Shown in pieces: positions 9,055-17,872 of a stretch of DNA of 64,000 bases. This DNA is from Maricaulis sp965228215 (GTDB lineage Bacteria; Pseudomonadota; Alphaproteobacteria; Caulobacterales; Maricaulaceae), in the NCBI GenBank assembly GCA_965228215.1, contig OZ245800.1:1426001-1490000 (forward strand), given 5' to 3'. Numbering within the stretch: position 1 is the first letter of the stretch; each line of letters opens with the position of its first letter. A program made the translations under genes and the position numbers. Under the pieces are notes generated by a model. The model was not told the DNA's origin. It searched no databases and saw only the letters and a program-made list of their open reading frames with translations.

Positions 9055-10473
9055 TCAGCCTTCCATTTCTTCGAGTTCCCGGCCGCGGGTCTCGCGCACC
9101 ATGAACAGGACGAAGGCGATGGAGATGGCGGCCGAGACGGCATAGAAACCGTAGGCGCCTGCCAGGCCGATCGAGGCCAGCATGATCGGGAAGGTCATGG
9201 TGATGGCGAAGTTCGACGTCCACTGGAACAGGCCGGATACGGCCAGTCCGGAACCCCGGATCTGGTTGGGGAACATTTCCCCGAGCATCACCCACATGAC
9301 GGGGCCCCAGGAGAAGTTGAAGAACATCACGTAGACATTGGCCGCGACCAGGGCGAGCAGGCCCATGCTGTCGGACAGGTTCAGCGTACCGTCTTCAACC
9401 AGCTGGCCGCTGGAGAAGGCGTAGGCGGCGAGGGCCAGCGTGACGGTCATACCGATGGAGCCGATAATCAGCAGCGGTTTGCGGCCGACCCGGTCGATCA
9501 GGACCAGTGCGGCGATGACTGCAGCAATGCTCAACCCGCCGGACAGGACGTTGGTGAGGAGCGCATCGCTCTCGGTGAAGCCGGCGGCCTGCCAGAGCAC
9601 GGCGCCGTAGTAGAAGATTACGTTGATGCCGACCAATTGCTGGAACGTGGCCAGGCCGATGCCGACCCACACGATCGGCCGGACGCGCTTGGCCACAGGA
9701 TCGATGAGATCGGTCAGGCGCGGCTGGTGGTCATCCGCCAGGGATTGCCGGATCTCGGCGGTCTTGGCCGCGGCCGTGTCGGCGCCGAACAGGCGCGTTA
9801 GCACGGCCATCGCCTGCTCGTCCTTGCCCTTCAGCACAAGGAAGCGCGGGCTTTCCGGGATCAGGAAGAGACAGGCCAGGAAGAGCGCTGCCGGCAGAAG
9901 CTCGACCCAGAACATCCAGCGCCAGGCCTGGAAGCCTAGCCAGAACTCCTCGGTCGACGCGCCGGCGGCACCGGCCAGCGAATAATTGGACAGGAAGGAG
10001 CAGAACAGGCCCGCGATAATCGCGACCTGCTGGATCGTGGTCAGGCGTCCACGCAGGTGGGCGGGCGCGATTTCCGAGATGTAGGCTGGGGCCATGACGC
10101 TCGCTGCGCCGACCGCCAGGCCGCCCAGTATCCGGTAGAAGACGAATTCGGCGGAACCGCCTGCGATGCCGGATCCCCAGGCGCTGACGATGAAAAAGAC
10201 CGCGGACACGAGAAGCAGGGCGCGGCGACCGAATATGTCGGCCATGCGGCCGGCGATCAGGGCACCGGCAGCGCAGCCGAGCAGCATCGAGGCGACGTTG
10301 AACCCTGTACCGACTGACTGGGAGTTGAAGGCCTGCTGGAGACCATCGACGGTGCCGTTGATGACCCCGCTGTCATAGCCAAACAGGAATCCACCGATCG
10401 TCGCAACGATCGAGATTCCCAGGATATAGCCAAGATTGCTGGATGACGTTTCCGCCGCGTTCTGACCGTCCAT
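9055..10473 (-). CDS. MFS sugar porter, XylE/GLUT type
   Basis: A 472-residue inner membrane sugar:H+ symporter with twelve predicted membrane segments. Family marks are GGFLFGYDSGVINGT at the N-terminus, DIFGRR in the first A-like loop, PESPRFL before the central loop, QQLVGINVIFYY in helix 7, DRVGRKPLL between helices 8 and 9, and a terminal ETRGREL. The ribosome site GAGGGAG is 5 bases from the ATG. It is the first gene of a two-gene operon with the GH3 lipoprotein. A half-conserved operator at 10496 lies 22 bases upstream of its start, and xylose is the likely substrate from context. Confidence 0.92.
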   Translation of the reverse strand: MDGQNAAETSSSNLGYILGISIVATIGGFLFGYDSGVINGTVDGLQQAFNSQSVGTGFNVASMLLGCAAGALIAGRMADIFGRRALLLVSAVFFIVSAWGSGIAGGSAEFVFYRILGGLAVGAASVMAPAYISEIAPAHLRGRLTTIQQVAIIAGLFCSFLSNYSLAGAAGASTEEFWLGFQAWRWMFWVELLPAALFLACLFLIPESPRFLVLKGKDEQAMAVLTRLFGADTAAAKTAEIRQSLADDHQPRLTDLIDPVAKRVRPIVWVGIGLATFQQLVGINVIFYYGAVLWQAAGFTESDALLTNVLSGGLSIAAVIAALVLIDRVGRKPLLIIGSIGMTVTLALAAYAFSSGQLVEDGTLNLSDSMGLLALVAANVYVMFFNFSWGPVMWVMLGEMFPNQIRGSGLAVSGLFQWTSNFAITMTFPIMLASIGLAGAYGFYAVSAAISIAFVLFMVRETRGRELEEMEG

Positions 10474-10795
10474 GAGGCTCCCTCGGTCTCGTTTCTGATA
10501 ACGCTAACGTCGCAGACCATCGCTCGCGAGAGGTTGGGCGTCAAGCGAAGGCGGGGCGGGCGGCGGCGCACGCGACGAGGAAATCGGCCGCGCGTCTGAC
10601 AATTCCAACCTCACGCATTCGTTAGCCAGCAGGGCGGTTTGACGCCCGGATCTCGCTTGAAACACCGCAATCCGGGCGCCTAGTGTTGTGCGGCCCGCGG
10701 CGGGGTATCCAACCGGATCCGAACGTCACGCGGCAAACTGATCTGAAGAGGCAATCGCGTCCGGCCGGTAAGCGCCGACGCGTGGGGAGGGTTTC
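10474..10795. other. divergent intergenic region, 322 bp
   Basis: No convincing gene. It holds the LacI-type half operator at 10496-10509 near the transporter start, and a 9-bp inverted repeat (cgcccggat at 10643-10651, atccgggcg at 10680-10688) separated by 28 bases in the middle. A GGGGAGG ribosome site is just before 10796. The two divergent promoters must lie here, but I cannot place -35/-10 boxes with confidence. Confidence 0.5.
10496..10509. promoter_or_regulatory. LacI-type operator candidate upstream of sugar porter
   Basis: TGATAACGCTAACG. The left half TGATAACG matches the sites at 5608 and 27795 (read on either strand); the right half is degenerate. It lies 22 bases upstream of the porter start, where a repressor would block transcription. 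Confidence 0.5.
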
Positions 10796-11725
10796 ATGAA
10801 GGCCATCGGTTATGTGAGCGCAATGGCGCTGGTTCTTGCGGCGTGTTCCAGTGGCGAGGATGCCATGTCCTCGGCGGCGGACGAGACCGGCGATGCAATG
10901 GAAAATGCCGCTGAAAACGCGGCGGATGCGCCTGACATGGAGGCCCCCGCGGCTGATGCCGCACCGTCATCCGTCCTGCTGGACGTGGTCGCGCATGAGC
11001 GCCGCGATGACAACCGGGCGCGCGATGAATGGCGTCATCCGGTAGAGACGCTGACCTTTTTCGGCCTCCAGCCAGACATGACGGTCATGGAGGTCCTGCC
11101 GGGCAATGGTGGCTGGTATTCCCAGATCCTGACCCCGTTCACCGCCGCTGAAGGACGGATGATCGGGGCGACCTATCCGGTCAGCCTGTGGACCCGGATG
11201 TTTCCCGATTTCAGCGAGGACAATTACGAACGCTTCGGTGCCGATATCACCCAGATGGGCCGATATATGAGCGTCGAGGGCGTCGAGACCAGCCAGGCCA
11301 CGCTGGGCTATGCCATCGACAATATTCCTGAAGAGGAGAATGGGCAGGTCGATGCCGTCCTGTTCTTCCGGGCGATGCACCATCTTTTCCGCTTCGAGGA
11401 GCCGCTGGTCGATGCGGCCCTTGCGGAAGTCTATGACGCGCTAGCCCCGGGCGGCGTCGTCGGTGTTGTGCAGCACCGCGCTCCCGAGGATGCTGATCCG
11501 GAGTTTGCAAACGGCAATAACGGATATCTGAAGCAGAGCGATGTGATTGCTGCGTTCGAACGCGCAGGCTTTGTGCTCGACGCCAGCAGCGAGATCAACG
11601 CAAACCCGAACGATCCGGCCGACAGTTTTGTCTGGCGTCTGCCGCCGACGACGCGGGACAATCCGGAAACCTCGGCCATAGGTGAATCCGACCGGATGAC
11701 GCTGCGCTTCCGCAAGCCGGCCTGA
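10796..11725 (+). CDS. lipoprotein with SAM-methyltransferase-like fold
   Basis: A 309-residue predicted lipoprotein: signal peptide with lipobox LAAC, an Ala/Asp/Glu-rich linker to about residue 60, then a class I methyltransferase-like domain. The glycine-rich loop is VLPGNGGWYSQIL, and later elements resemble post I and motif IV (DAVLFFRAMHHL, LAPGGVVGVVQHRA). Relatives are annotated as predicted methyltransferases (COG4798-like). Export to the periplasm is odd for a SAM-dependent enzyme, since SAM is not expected there, so the fold may serve another role. The start has GGGGAGG upstream. It stands alone, divergent from the sugar porter and convergent with the amylase. Confidence 0.75.
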   Translation: MKAIGYVSAMALVLAACSSGEDAMSSAADETGDAMENAAENAADAPDMEAPAADAAPSSVLLDVVAHERRDDNRARDEWRHPVETLTFFGLQPDMTVMEVLPGNGGWYSQILTPFTAAEGRMIGATYPVSLWTRMFPDFSEDNYERFGADITQMGRYMSVEGVETSQATLGYAIDNIPEEENGQVDAVLFFRAMHHLFRFEEPLVDAALAEVYDALAPGGVVGVVQHRAPEDADPEFANGNNGYLKQSDVIAAFERAGFVLDASSEINANPNDPADSFVWRLPPTTRDNPETSAIGESDRMTLRFRKPA

Positions 11726-11753
11726 TCCGCATCTAGGATGTTCGGCGGGGAGG

Positions 11754-13358
11754 TTATTCCCCGGTGAAATCCCAGACGACGGCTGCATATCCGTCGAGCG
11801 TGGCGAGGACCTGGTCCTCGCCATTCTCTATTCCGGCCTCGCCGTAAATCCGTTCAAGCGACCCATCGCCTCTCCAGCTGATCGAAGCCGGTTCATCGGA
11901 GAAATTGAAGGCGACGAGTGCGGCCGCATCTTCGGTTGAACGCCGCAAGAGGATCACGTCGCCCTCTTGCGCCATCACGGAAGTGCGTCCTGCCGCTAGC
12001 GCAGCGTGTCCGGCTCGGAGTGCGGACAGGCGCCGATAGGTGTTGAGCAGGGAGGTCGAGTCTCCATCCTGTTCCGCCACGGAGACGCCATCGCCGGGCT
12101 GATTGCTGTCGGCGATGGGATAGGCGTCGGGATACGCGCGATACCAGGTTGCCAGCGAGCCGTCAGCGTGTTCGGCATGCCAGCGGAAGGCCTGCCGGAC
12201 AGGAATGTCGCGGGCGTCGTCGATGGAGGCGCGCAGCAATTCGGCCTCGTCGTCGGAATGGGCTTTCTCACCGGTCATGCCGATCTCCTGGCCGTAATAG
12301 ATGATCGGCGTCCATCCGGTCAGCAGGTTTACGGCAGCGCCAAGCTTCAGGATTTCGGCTCGATTGCGCTCACCGCCGGCAAACCGCGGCGTGTCATGGT
12401 TCTCGATGAAGATGAATTGCCCCTTGTCGGGCGAAATGATCGTGTTCGTTCGGCGCAGGGCTTCTGCAAGGGCGCCGGCGTCCATCCGTGTCGCTGCGTC
12501 CCAGACGGGAAAGCCGAACACCACGTCGGTCTCGCCCTCGTTCAGAAAGATTTCGCCATAACCCCAGTCGGCTTGTTCGGCGATGATGAGAATGTCCGCG
12601 TTGCGCGCCCGCAGCGAGTCGAAGATCGGGATCCAGAAGTCATCGAACAGGCCGGTCAGGATGCCGGCATTGTCGAGATCATCCATCATGTGGTCGATGC
12701 GGAAACCGTCGACGCCGTCCGAAACATCGCCATCGCCGTTCGGGTCCATCCAGAACAGGAGATAGTCCTCGAAATAGGTCTGCACCCGCGGGTTCAGCAT
12801 GTCCACGGTCACGATGGTCTGCTGCTGGGCGGGCCAGACATCGAATACCGTCCGGCCGATCAGCGTGCCGACGGGCCGCGAATTCGCATCGTCCTCGAAC
12901 AGCGCCATCCCGTCGACGGCGGCATCCGGATTGTTCAAGGCCGCTGTGAACCATTCGTGCTGACCGCTTACATACTGGATCTCCTGGTCCATGATCAGGG
13001 TCATGCCGCGATCATGGAGCGCATCAACGAGCGATAGATAGGTCTCCATCGTGCCGAATTCCGGATCGATACCGTAGAAATCATCGGCGAAATAATTGTG
13101 GTAGAACTGCGAGGGGTAGAGCGGGGTCAGCAGGAGGCCGGTGACGCCAACGGACTGGAGATAGTCCAGGCTGTCGATAATGCCCTGGAGATCGCCATTT
13201 TGGTCGCCGTCGCTGTCTGTGAAACTACGTACGAAAACATGGTAGTAGAGCGGTGCCTCATGCGTTGCCGGCTCGAGGGCGGTGCTGTCTGAAGCGCGCT
13301 GGCAGCTTGCCAGTGCGAGGCAAAGGACCATCACGGCAAGACGGAAAATTGGCTGCAT
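11754..13358 (-). CDS. GH13 alpha-amylase family lipoprotein
   Basis: Acts on alpha-glucans outside the cytoplasm. The 534-residue protein has a lipoprotein signal with lipobox LASC near residue 19, then a TIM barrel with all three GH13 catalytic acids: D222 in GFRIDHM, E261 in IIAEQADWG and D322 in ENHDTPR. A C-terminal beta domain follows. The start at 13358 is preferred over 13379 because GGGAGAG lies about 6 bases upstream and the signal peptide starts cleanly there. The frame upstream overlaps the stop of the PhyH gene, so the two are close-coupled in an operon. The exact specificity (maltodextrin, trehalose or other) is not readable from the sequence. Confidence 0.88.
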   Translation of the reverse strand: MQPIFRLAVMVLCLALASCQRASDSTALEPATHEAPLYYHVFVRSFTDSDGDQNGDLQGIIDSLDYLQSVGVTGLLLTPLYPSQFYHNYFADDFYGIDPEFGTMETYLSLVDALHDRGMTLIMDQEIQYVSGQHEWFTAALNNPDAAVDGMALFEDDANSRPVGTLIGRTVFDVWPAQQQTIVTVDMLNPRVQTYFEDYLLFWMDPNGDGDVSDGVDGFRIDHMMDDLDNAGILTGLFDDFWIPIFDSLRARNADILIIAEQADWGYGEIFLNEGETDVVFGFPVWDAATRMDAGALAEALRRTNTIISPDKGQFIFIENHDTPRFAGGERNRAEILKLGAAVNLLTGWTPIIYYGQEIGMTGEKAHSDDEAELLRASIDDARDIPVRQAFRWHAEHADGSLATWYRAYPDAYPIADSNQPGDGVSVAEQDGDSTSLLNTYRRLSALRAGHAALAAGRTSVMAQEGDVILLRRSTEDAAALVAFNFSDEPASISWRGDGSLERIYGEAGIENGEDQVLATLDGYAAVVWDFTGE

Positions 13359-13375
13359 GATCGCTCTCCCGGTTG

Positions 13376-14206
13376 TCATGACGCACGCTGGAAGAGAACA
13401 GGGTTGAGCGCCGAGGCGGCGATATCGCCGGGCTTCAGTCCGGGGAGCCAGCGTTCGAGATCGGCCCGCTGGGGGGCATTGACCGGCTCGGCGACCTCCA
13501 TTTTGGCGTCCATGTAGATCATCGTCATGACCGACCGCGGAGCCGGACTCGTATTGGCGCCGGCCCGGTGGAAGGTCCAGCCAGCATGGAAGCTGACATC
13601 GCCCAATTCGAATGCGGTGACGTCGAATTCGAAACCGCGTGCCTCCATCGCTCGTGTGATTTGCACCTCACTCTCGTCGGAGATTTCCAAGTCGCGACCG
13701 AAATCTTCCTTGTGACTGCCCCTGTAGAAGCCCAGAGGGCCCATGCCTGCGGGCACGGGCTGTAGCGGGATCCAGGCGGTTACGGTGCGATCGGATGACA
13801 GCGGCCAGTAGAACTGGTCGGCATGGGCGGGTGTCAGTCCGCCGCCCGGTTCCTTGTACAGCGACTGGTCATGGTAGAGCCGGACTGCGTCGACACCGAG
13901 CAGGTCCGCCGCGATACCGGCCAGGCGTTTCCCGAAGACGAAGCGTTTCACCTCCTCGTCTGCCTGCCAGAGATTCATCACCTGGAGGAAGGCGCGGTCA
14001 TAGGTGTCACGATCTTCCAGCGGCCGATCTTCCGTGTTCAACCGGAGCGTTGCTTCGGTGATGTGACCGCCGTAATGGGACAGAGTTTCGGCACTTAGCA
14101 CGCCGTCGACTCGGACATAGCCGTCTCGCTCGAACTGGCTGCGAAGTCCGGGCGCCAGGGTCATCGGTGCGTCGATCTCGTCCAGGAGGTTCGCACTTGC
14201 TGTCAT
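13376..14206 (-). CDS. phytanoyl-CoA dioxygenase (PhyH) family protein
   Basis: A probable Fe(II)/2-oxoglutarate oxygenase of 276 residues. The metal triad is visible as H128 and D130 in PAHADQFYW, and H213 in WTFHRAGANTS; a following Arg in SPAPRSVMTM could bind 2-oxoglutarate. The start at 14206 has GGAG about 8 bases upstream; the frame runs on to 14587 without a stop but crosses the divergent AraC gene there. It precedes the GH13 lipoprotein gene, and AraC faces the other way across a 105-bp gap, so the three form one small regulated unit. The substrate is unknown, and the link with an exported amylase is unexplained. Confidence 0.8.
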   Translation of the reverse strand: MTASANLLDEIDAPMTLAPGLRSQFERDGYVRVDGVLSAETLSHYGGHITEATLRLNTEDRPLEDRDTYDRAFLQVMNLWQADEEVKRFVFGKRLAGIAADLLGVDAVRLYHDQSLYKEPGGGLTPAHADQFYWPLSSDRTVTAWIPLQPVPAGMGPLGFYRGSHKEDFGRDLEISDESEVQITRAMEARGFEFDVTAFELGDVSFHAGWTFHRAGANTSPAPRSVMTMIYMDAKMEVAEPVNAPQRADLERWLPGLKPGDIAASALNPVLFQRAS

Positions 14207-14311
14207 GGTCTGCTCCACCAATTCGAACAGGCCGAGCATAACGAGCCGGACCGGTGGGGATCGAGCCGAAACCCCATTGCAGTCCGTGCGAAAAGATATC
14301 ACTTTCTTGTC

Positions 14312-15148
14312 ATGGACCTGCCAGTGACGTTTGAAAGTACAGGGCTCGACCCTTGGAGTAATATCTCTGTATCGCATGTAACGCAGCGACCGTCCGACCC
14401 GGCCCCCGATCGCTTCGCGCATCTGCACGAGGCTTGTGAACTGGTGGTGTTCAGCCGGGTGAGCGGGTCGCTGGCAACGGATATCGGGACGTTTGAGTTG
14501 GCCGGTCCCTGTGCCGTCTGGCTGCCGCCCATGGCGATCCATGATTTCGCGATAGCGGGTGGCGAAGCCGGTTGGACGCTGGTGCAATACACGCTGTCGG
14601 GGCCGCGCGCGACCGGTATCGAGACTCCGGTCGCCGCTGCATTGTCACACAGCGATGTGGAGCGTCTCGCGACGCTTGTTTCCTGGCTTGAGGATCGATC
14701 CGGCGATGGTCAGCCGGCCCATGCACCGGCCATTCTCGAGCTGATGCGGTCCATCGTTCTGCATGCGCCCTCACTGCCGCGGGGGACGGCGTCTCATGAT
14801 CTGGGATTCCACAAACTGGCTCCCTTTCTCCTGCATCTGGAGGCGTTGCCGAGGCCGGAATGTTCGCTGGGAGATGCGGCGGCGTTGTGCTCGATGTCAT
14901 CGAGCTATTTCTCGCGCCTGTTCAGCCGCTCGATGGGCGTCACCTTCGCGCAATACATGATCGAGCACCGTCTCAAGCGGGCGGCACTCGCCTTGCTGAC
15001 GACCCGGCGACCAATCAAGGCGATCAGTCATGAGAACGGTTTTCACCAGACCGCCTATTTCTCGTCGCTGTTCAAGAAACGCTACGGCATGACACCCACA
15101 GGGTTTCGTGAGCAGAATTCGCGGCTACCGGTCGGAGCGCCGGGCTGA
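14312..15148 (+). CDS. AraC-family transcriptional regulator
   Basis: A 278-residue regulator. The N-terminal half (about 1-150) is a cupin-like sensing domain with HLHEACELVV and WLPPMAIHDF. The C-terminal hundred residues carry the two AraC helix-turn-helix motifs: SLGDAAALCSMSSSYFSRLF and the signature around AISHENGFHQTAYFSSLFKK with RYGMTPTGFR. It is divergent from the PhyH-GH13 pair and most likely controls it in response to a sugar. No clear Shine-Dalgarno sequence precedes the ATG. Confidence 0.88.
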   Translation: MDLPVTFESTGLDPWSNISVSHVTQRPSDPAPDRFAHLHEACELVVFSRVSGSLATDIGTFELAGPCAVWLPPMAIHDFAIAGGEAGWTLVQYTLSGPRATGIETPVAAALSHSDVERLATLVSWLEDRSGDGQPAHAPAILELMRSIVLHAPSLPRGTASHDLGFHKLAPFLLHLEALPRPECSLGDAAALCSMSSSYFSRLFSRSMGVTFAQYMIEHRLKRAALALLTTRRPIKAISHENGFHQTAYFSSLFKKRYGMTPTGFREQNSRLPVGAPG

Positions 15149-15187
15149 CGCTCCCGCCGGTTTTCGCCGCGTGATCGATGGTCAGTG

Positions 15188-17797
15188 CTACTGAGTGTCC
15201 CCGCAGGTCTGGGTCGCGTCGGTGTCGGAGGCCAGCACGATATCTCCCAGCCCGATCTCGCCATCCGGCTCGCCCGAGCGCAGATAGAAGGCGGTGCCGG
15301 TCTGCGAGAGGTCGATTCCGGCATCGGTGAAACAGCTCAGGCTGACCCTGTATTCCTGCCAGGGGCCCTGCGTGATCCGGATCGGAACGAAGTGCGAGCA
15401 GTCAGCACCCCCGGCACAGGCCATGCCGATCTCCACCGAGGTGTCACGGCTGTGGAAGCCGCGGGCCCGGAAGGAGATTTCCATTTCGCCATTGGCTTCG
15501 CGCGACAGGTCCGCGGCATCTTCGGTGACTAGGCGCAGACCCGATCCGGCCTCTCGCCAGATGAAGTGCAGCGAGTCCTCCTGGGCCGTGCGGTCGGTCC
15601 GGCGCAGCGTGATGCCGGCCGTGTCGATCGCATCATCGCCGGCCGTCTGCCAGGACTCGCCTGCACCGATCTGGAGCGTCCAGGGCGTCACGGGCTGACC
15701 GCGCGTGAAGAAGGCGCCGCTGGGGGCCAGATCCTCGGCTGACAGACCGGATGCCTCGGACAGTTCTCCGACCTCTCCCGTTTCCGCATAGGCAAGGCCA
15801 TAGCCATAGGGGAAGAGCGGGGCGTAGTCGTCGTCTCCTCGATTGAGCTGATCCCCGGTTGCCGAGGCCGGCCAGGAGAAGGAAAGCCGACCCGTGAATT
15901 CGAATCCGGGATCGCTGCGGAACAGCATGTCCGCAATGCCGGCACCCTCCGTGCCCGGCAGCCAGGCGGCGACGAAGGCGTCGGAGGCATTGATTTCGGG
16001 ATTGGTCCACAGCGGCCGGCCGGAGATGAAGACGCTGACCACGTCGAGACCGGCTTCGGAATAGGCGGCCAGGCGTTCGGTATCGAACCCGTTCGGCACG
16101 AAATCGAGATGGTCCCGGTCGCCCTGGAATTCCGCGTAGGGATTCTCGCCATAGACTGCGATCACGACATCCGCTTCCGGGATGGCTTCACCCGCTGCGT
16201 CGAAAATCACCTGTCCGCCGGCAGCCTCCACAGCCTCGCGGATACCTGACAGGATCGACTGGCCGTTCGGGAATTCATCGTTTGGATAATCACCGCCCTG
16301 CCAGGAAAGCGTCCAGCCGCCGGCCGCCTTGCCGATACTGTCGGCGCCGTCACCGACGACGAGCACGGTCATGCCAGGGTCAAGCGGCAGGAGATTGTCC
16401 TCATTCTTGAGCAGAACCAGGGATTCGCGGACCGCCTGGCGGGCGATGGCCCGGTGTTCGTCGGACCCGAGCAATTCGGTGGCATTGGCCAGCGGACGTT
16501 CACTCGGTGCCACCTGTTCGAACAGACCCGACTGGATCTTCACACGCAGGATGCGGCGCACGGCATCATCGAGCCGCTCCATGGAGATGCGACCTGAACG
16601 GACATGGCCCAGCGTGCTCTCATAGAGTTCGCGCCAGCTGTCCGGCGCCATGTACATGTCGACACCGGCATTGAAGCTTTCGGGGCAATCGGTCGCCGTG
16701 CAGCCGGCCACCAGACCGTGCCCGTTCCAGTCTCCGACCACGAATCCGTTGAAGCCCATCCGGTCCTTCAGCACGTCGATCAGCAGGCTGTGATTGCCGT
16801 GCATGCGCACGCCATTCCATCCGGAGAAGGAGGCCATGACCGTCTGCACGCCCGCCGGGATGGCGGAGTAGTAACCCGGCGCGTGGATGTCGCGCAGTTC
16901 TGCCTCGCTGATCTGCGCATCGCCCTGGTCGCGGCCGTCGACCGTGCCGCCATCCGCAAGGAAATGCTTGGCGCTGGAGATCACCCGGCCCGGCGCCATG
17001 AACTCGTCCGTTCCGGGGCGCCCCTGCAGGCCCCAGACGATGCGGTCACCATAGGCGTGCACGATTTCCGGATCCTCGGAGAAACCCTCATAGGTCCGGC
17101 CCCAGCGATCATCGCGCGGCACGGCGAGCGTGGGCGCGAACGTCCAGTCGTGACCGGAGACCGACAGCTCGGCCGCAGTGATGCGATAGATTTCCTCGAT
17201 CAGGTCGGGATTATTCGCGGCACCAAGGCCAATATTGTGCGGGAAGACAGTCGCACCGCGCAGATTTGCGTGGCCATGCACTGCGTCGATACCCCAGATG
17301 ATCGGGATCGCGATCTCGACGCCCTCAGTGTCCAGCGAGGCGTTGAAATAGGCATCTGCCGCATCGAGCCAGGTCTGGGCATCGGCATAGGGCAGTGGTC
17401 CGGGGGCGGAATTTCCGCCGCTGAGAACCGAACCCAGGCGGTATTCACGGACCTCGTCGGCGGTGACCGCACCGCTGTCAGCCTGGATCGTCTGCCCGAC
17501 CTTCTGCTCGACCGTCATCATGGCCAGGATCTCGTCGATACGCGCCTCGACCTCGGGGTCTAGAGGCAGCGGCTCGATGGCGGGCCAGTTCTCGGCCAGC
17601 GCCCGGGCATCATCCGGGAGAGCGACCATGGCCGGTTCGACGGACGGCATTGCGGCCGGCATTGCGGCCGTTTCCGTATCCGTTTCAACCGGCGAGTCCG
17701 GTGCCTCGACGGCGCCGGGCTGGCAGCTTGCCAAGCCCGCCGACACGCACAGGACGAGGGCGGAAACACTGGTTTTCGACAGGCGGCGCAAGGACAT
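15188..17797 (-). CDS. GH3 exo-beta-glucanase lipoprotein, ExoP type (copy 1)
   Basis: Releases glucose from beta-1,3/1,4-glucans outside the inner membrane. The 869-residue protein has a lipoprotein signal (lipobox LASC), a GH3 barrel with WGIDAVHGH, AKHFLADGGT and nucleophile D356 in VVGDWNGHG, then the sandwich domain with GENPYAEFQGDR holding the acid/base region. A C-terminal beta-sandwich domain is typical of ExoP-like marine glucanases. The start at 17797 is set by AGAGGAG about 7 bases upstream. It is 75 bp downstream of the GH9 gene on the same strand. It is a paralogue of the gene at 31189. Confidence 0.9.
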   Translation of the reverse strand: MSLRRLSKTSVSALVLCVSAGLASCQPGAVEAPDSPVETDTETAAMPAAMPSVEPAMVALPDDARALAENWPAIEPLPLDPEVEARIDEILAMMTVEQKVGQTIQADSGAVTADEVREYRLGSVLSGGNSAPGPLPYADAQTWLDAADAYFNASLDTEGVEIAIPIIWGIDAVHGHANLRGATVFPHNIGLGAANNPDLIEEIYRITAAELSVSGHDWTFAPTLAVPRDDRWGRTYEGFSEDPEIVHAYGDRIVWGLQGRPGTDEFMAPGRVISSAKHFLADGGTVDGRDQGDAQISEAELRDIHAPGYYSAIPAGVQTVMASFSGWNGVRMHGNHSLLIDVLKDRMGFNGFVVGDWNGHGLVAGCTATDCPESFNAGVDMYMAPDSWRELYESTLGHVRSGRISMERLDDAVRRILRVKIQSGLFEQVAPSERPLANATELLGSDEHRAIARQAVRESLVLLKNEDNLLPLDPGMTVLVVGDGADSIGKAAGGWTLSWQGGDYPNDEFPNGQSILSGIREAVEAAGGQVIFDAAGEAIPEADVVIAVYGENPYAEFQGDRDHLDFVPNGFDTERLAAYSEAGLDVVSVFISGRPLWTNPEINASDAFVAAWLPGTEGAGIADMLFRSDPGFEFTGRLSFSWPASATGDQLNRGDDDYAPLFPYGYGLAYAETGEVGELSEASGLSAEDLAPSGAFFTRGQPVTPWTLQIGAGESWQTAGDDAIDTAGITLRRTDRTAQEDSLHFIWREAGSGLRLVTEDAADLSREANGEMEISFRARGFHSRDTSVEIGMACAGGADCSHFVPIRITQGPWQEYRVSLSCFTDAGIDLSQTGTAFYLRSGEPDGEIGLGDIVLASDTDATQTCGDTQ

Positions 17798-17872
17798 TCT
17801 GAGCTCCTCTCTGGATGTAGGACATCGCAAGACAACAAGGCCGTCAACGCAGTCGGCGGCCGGATACAGGGA

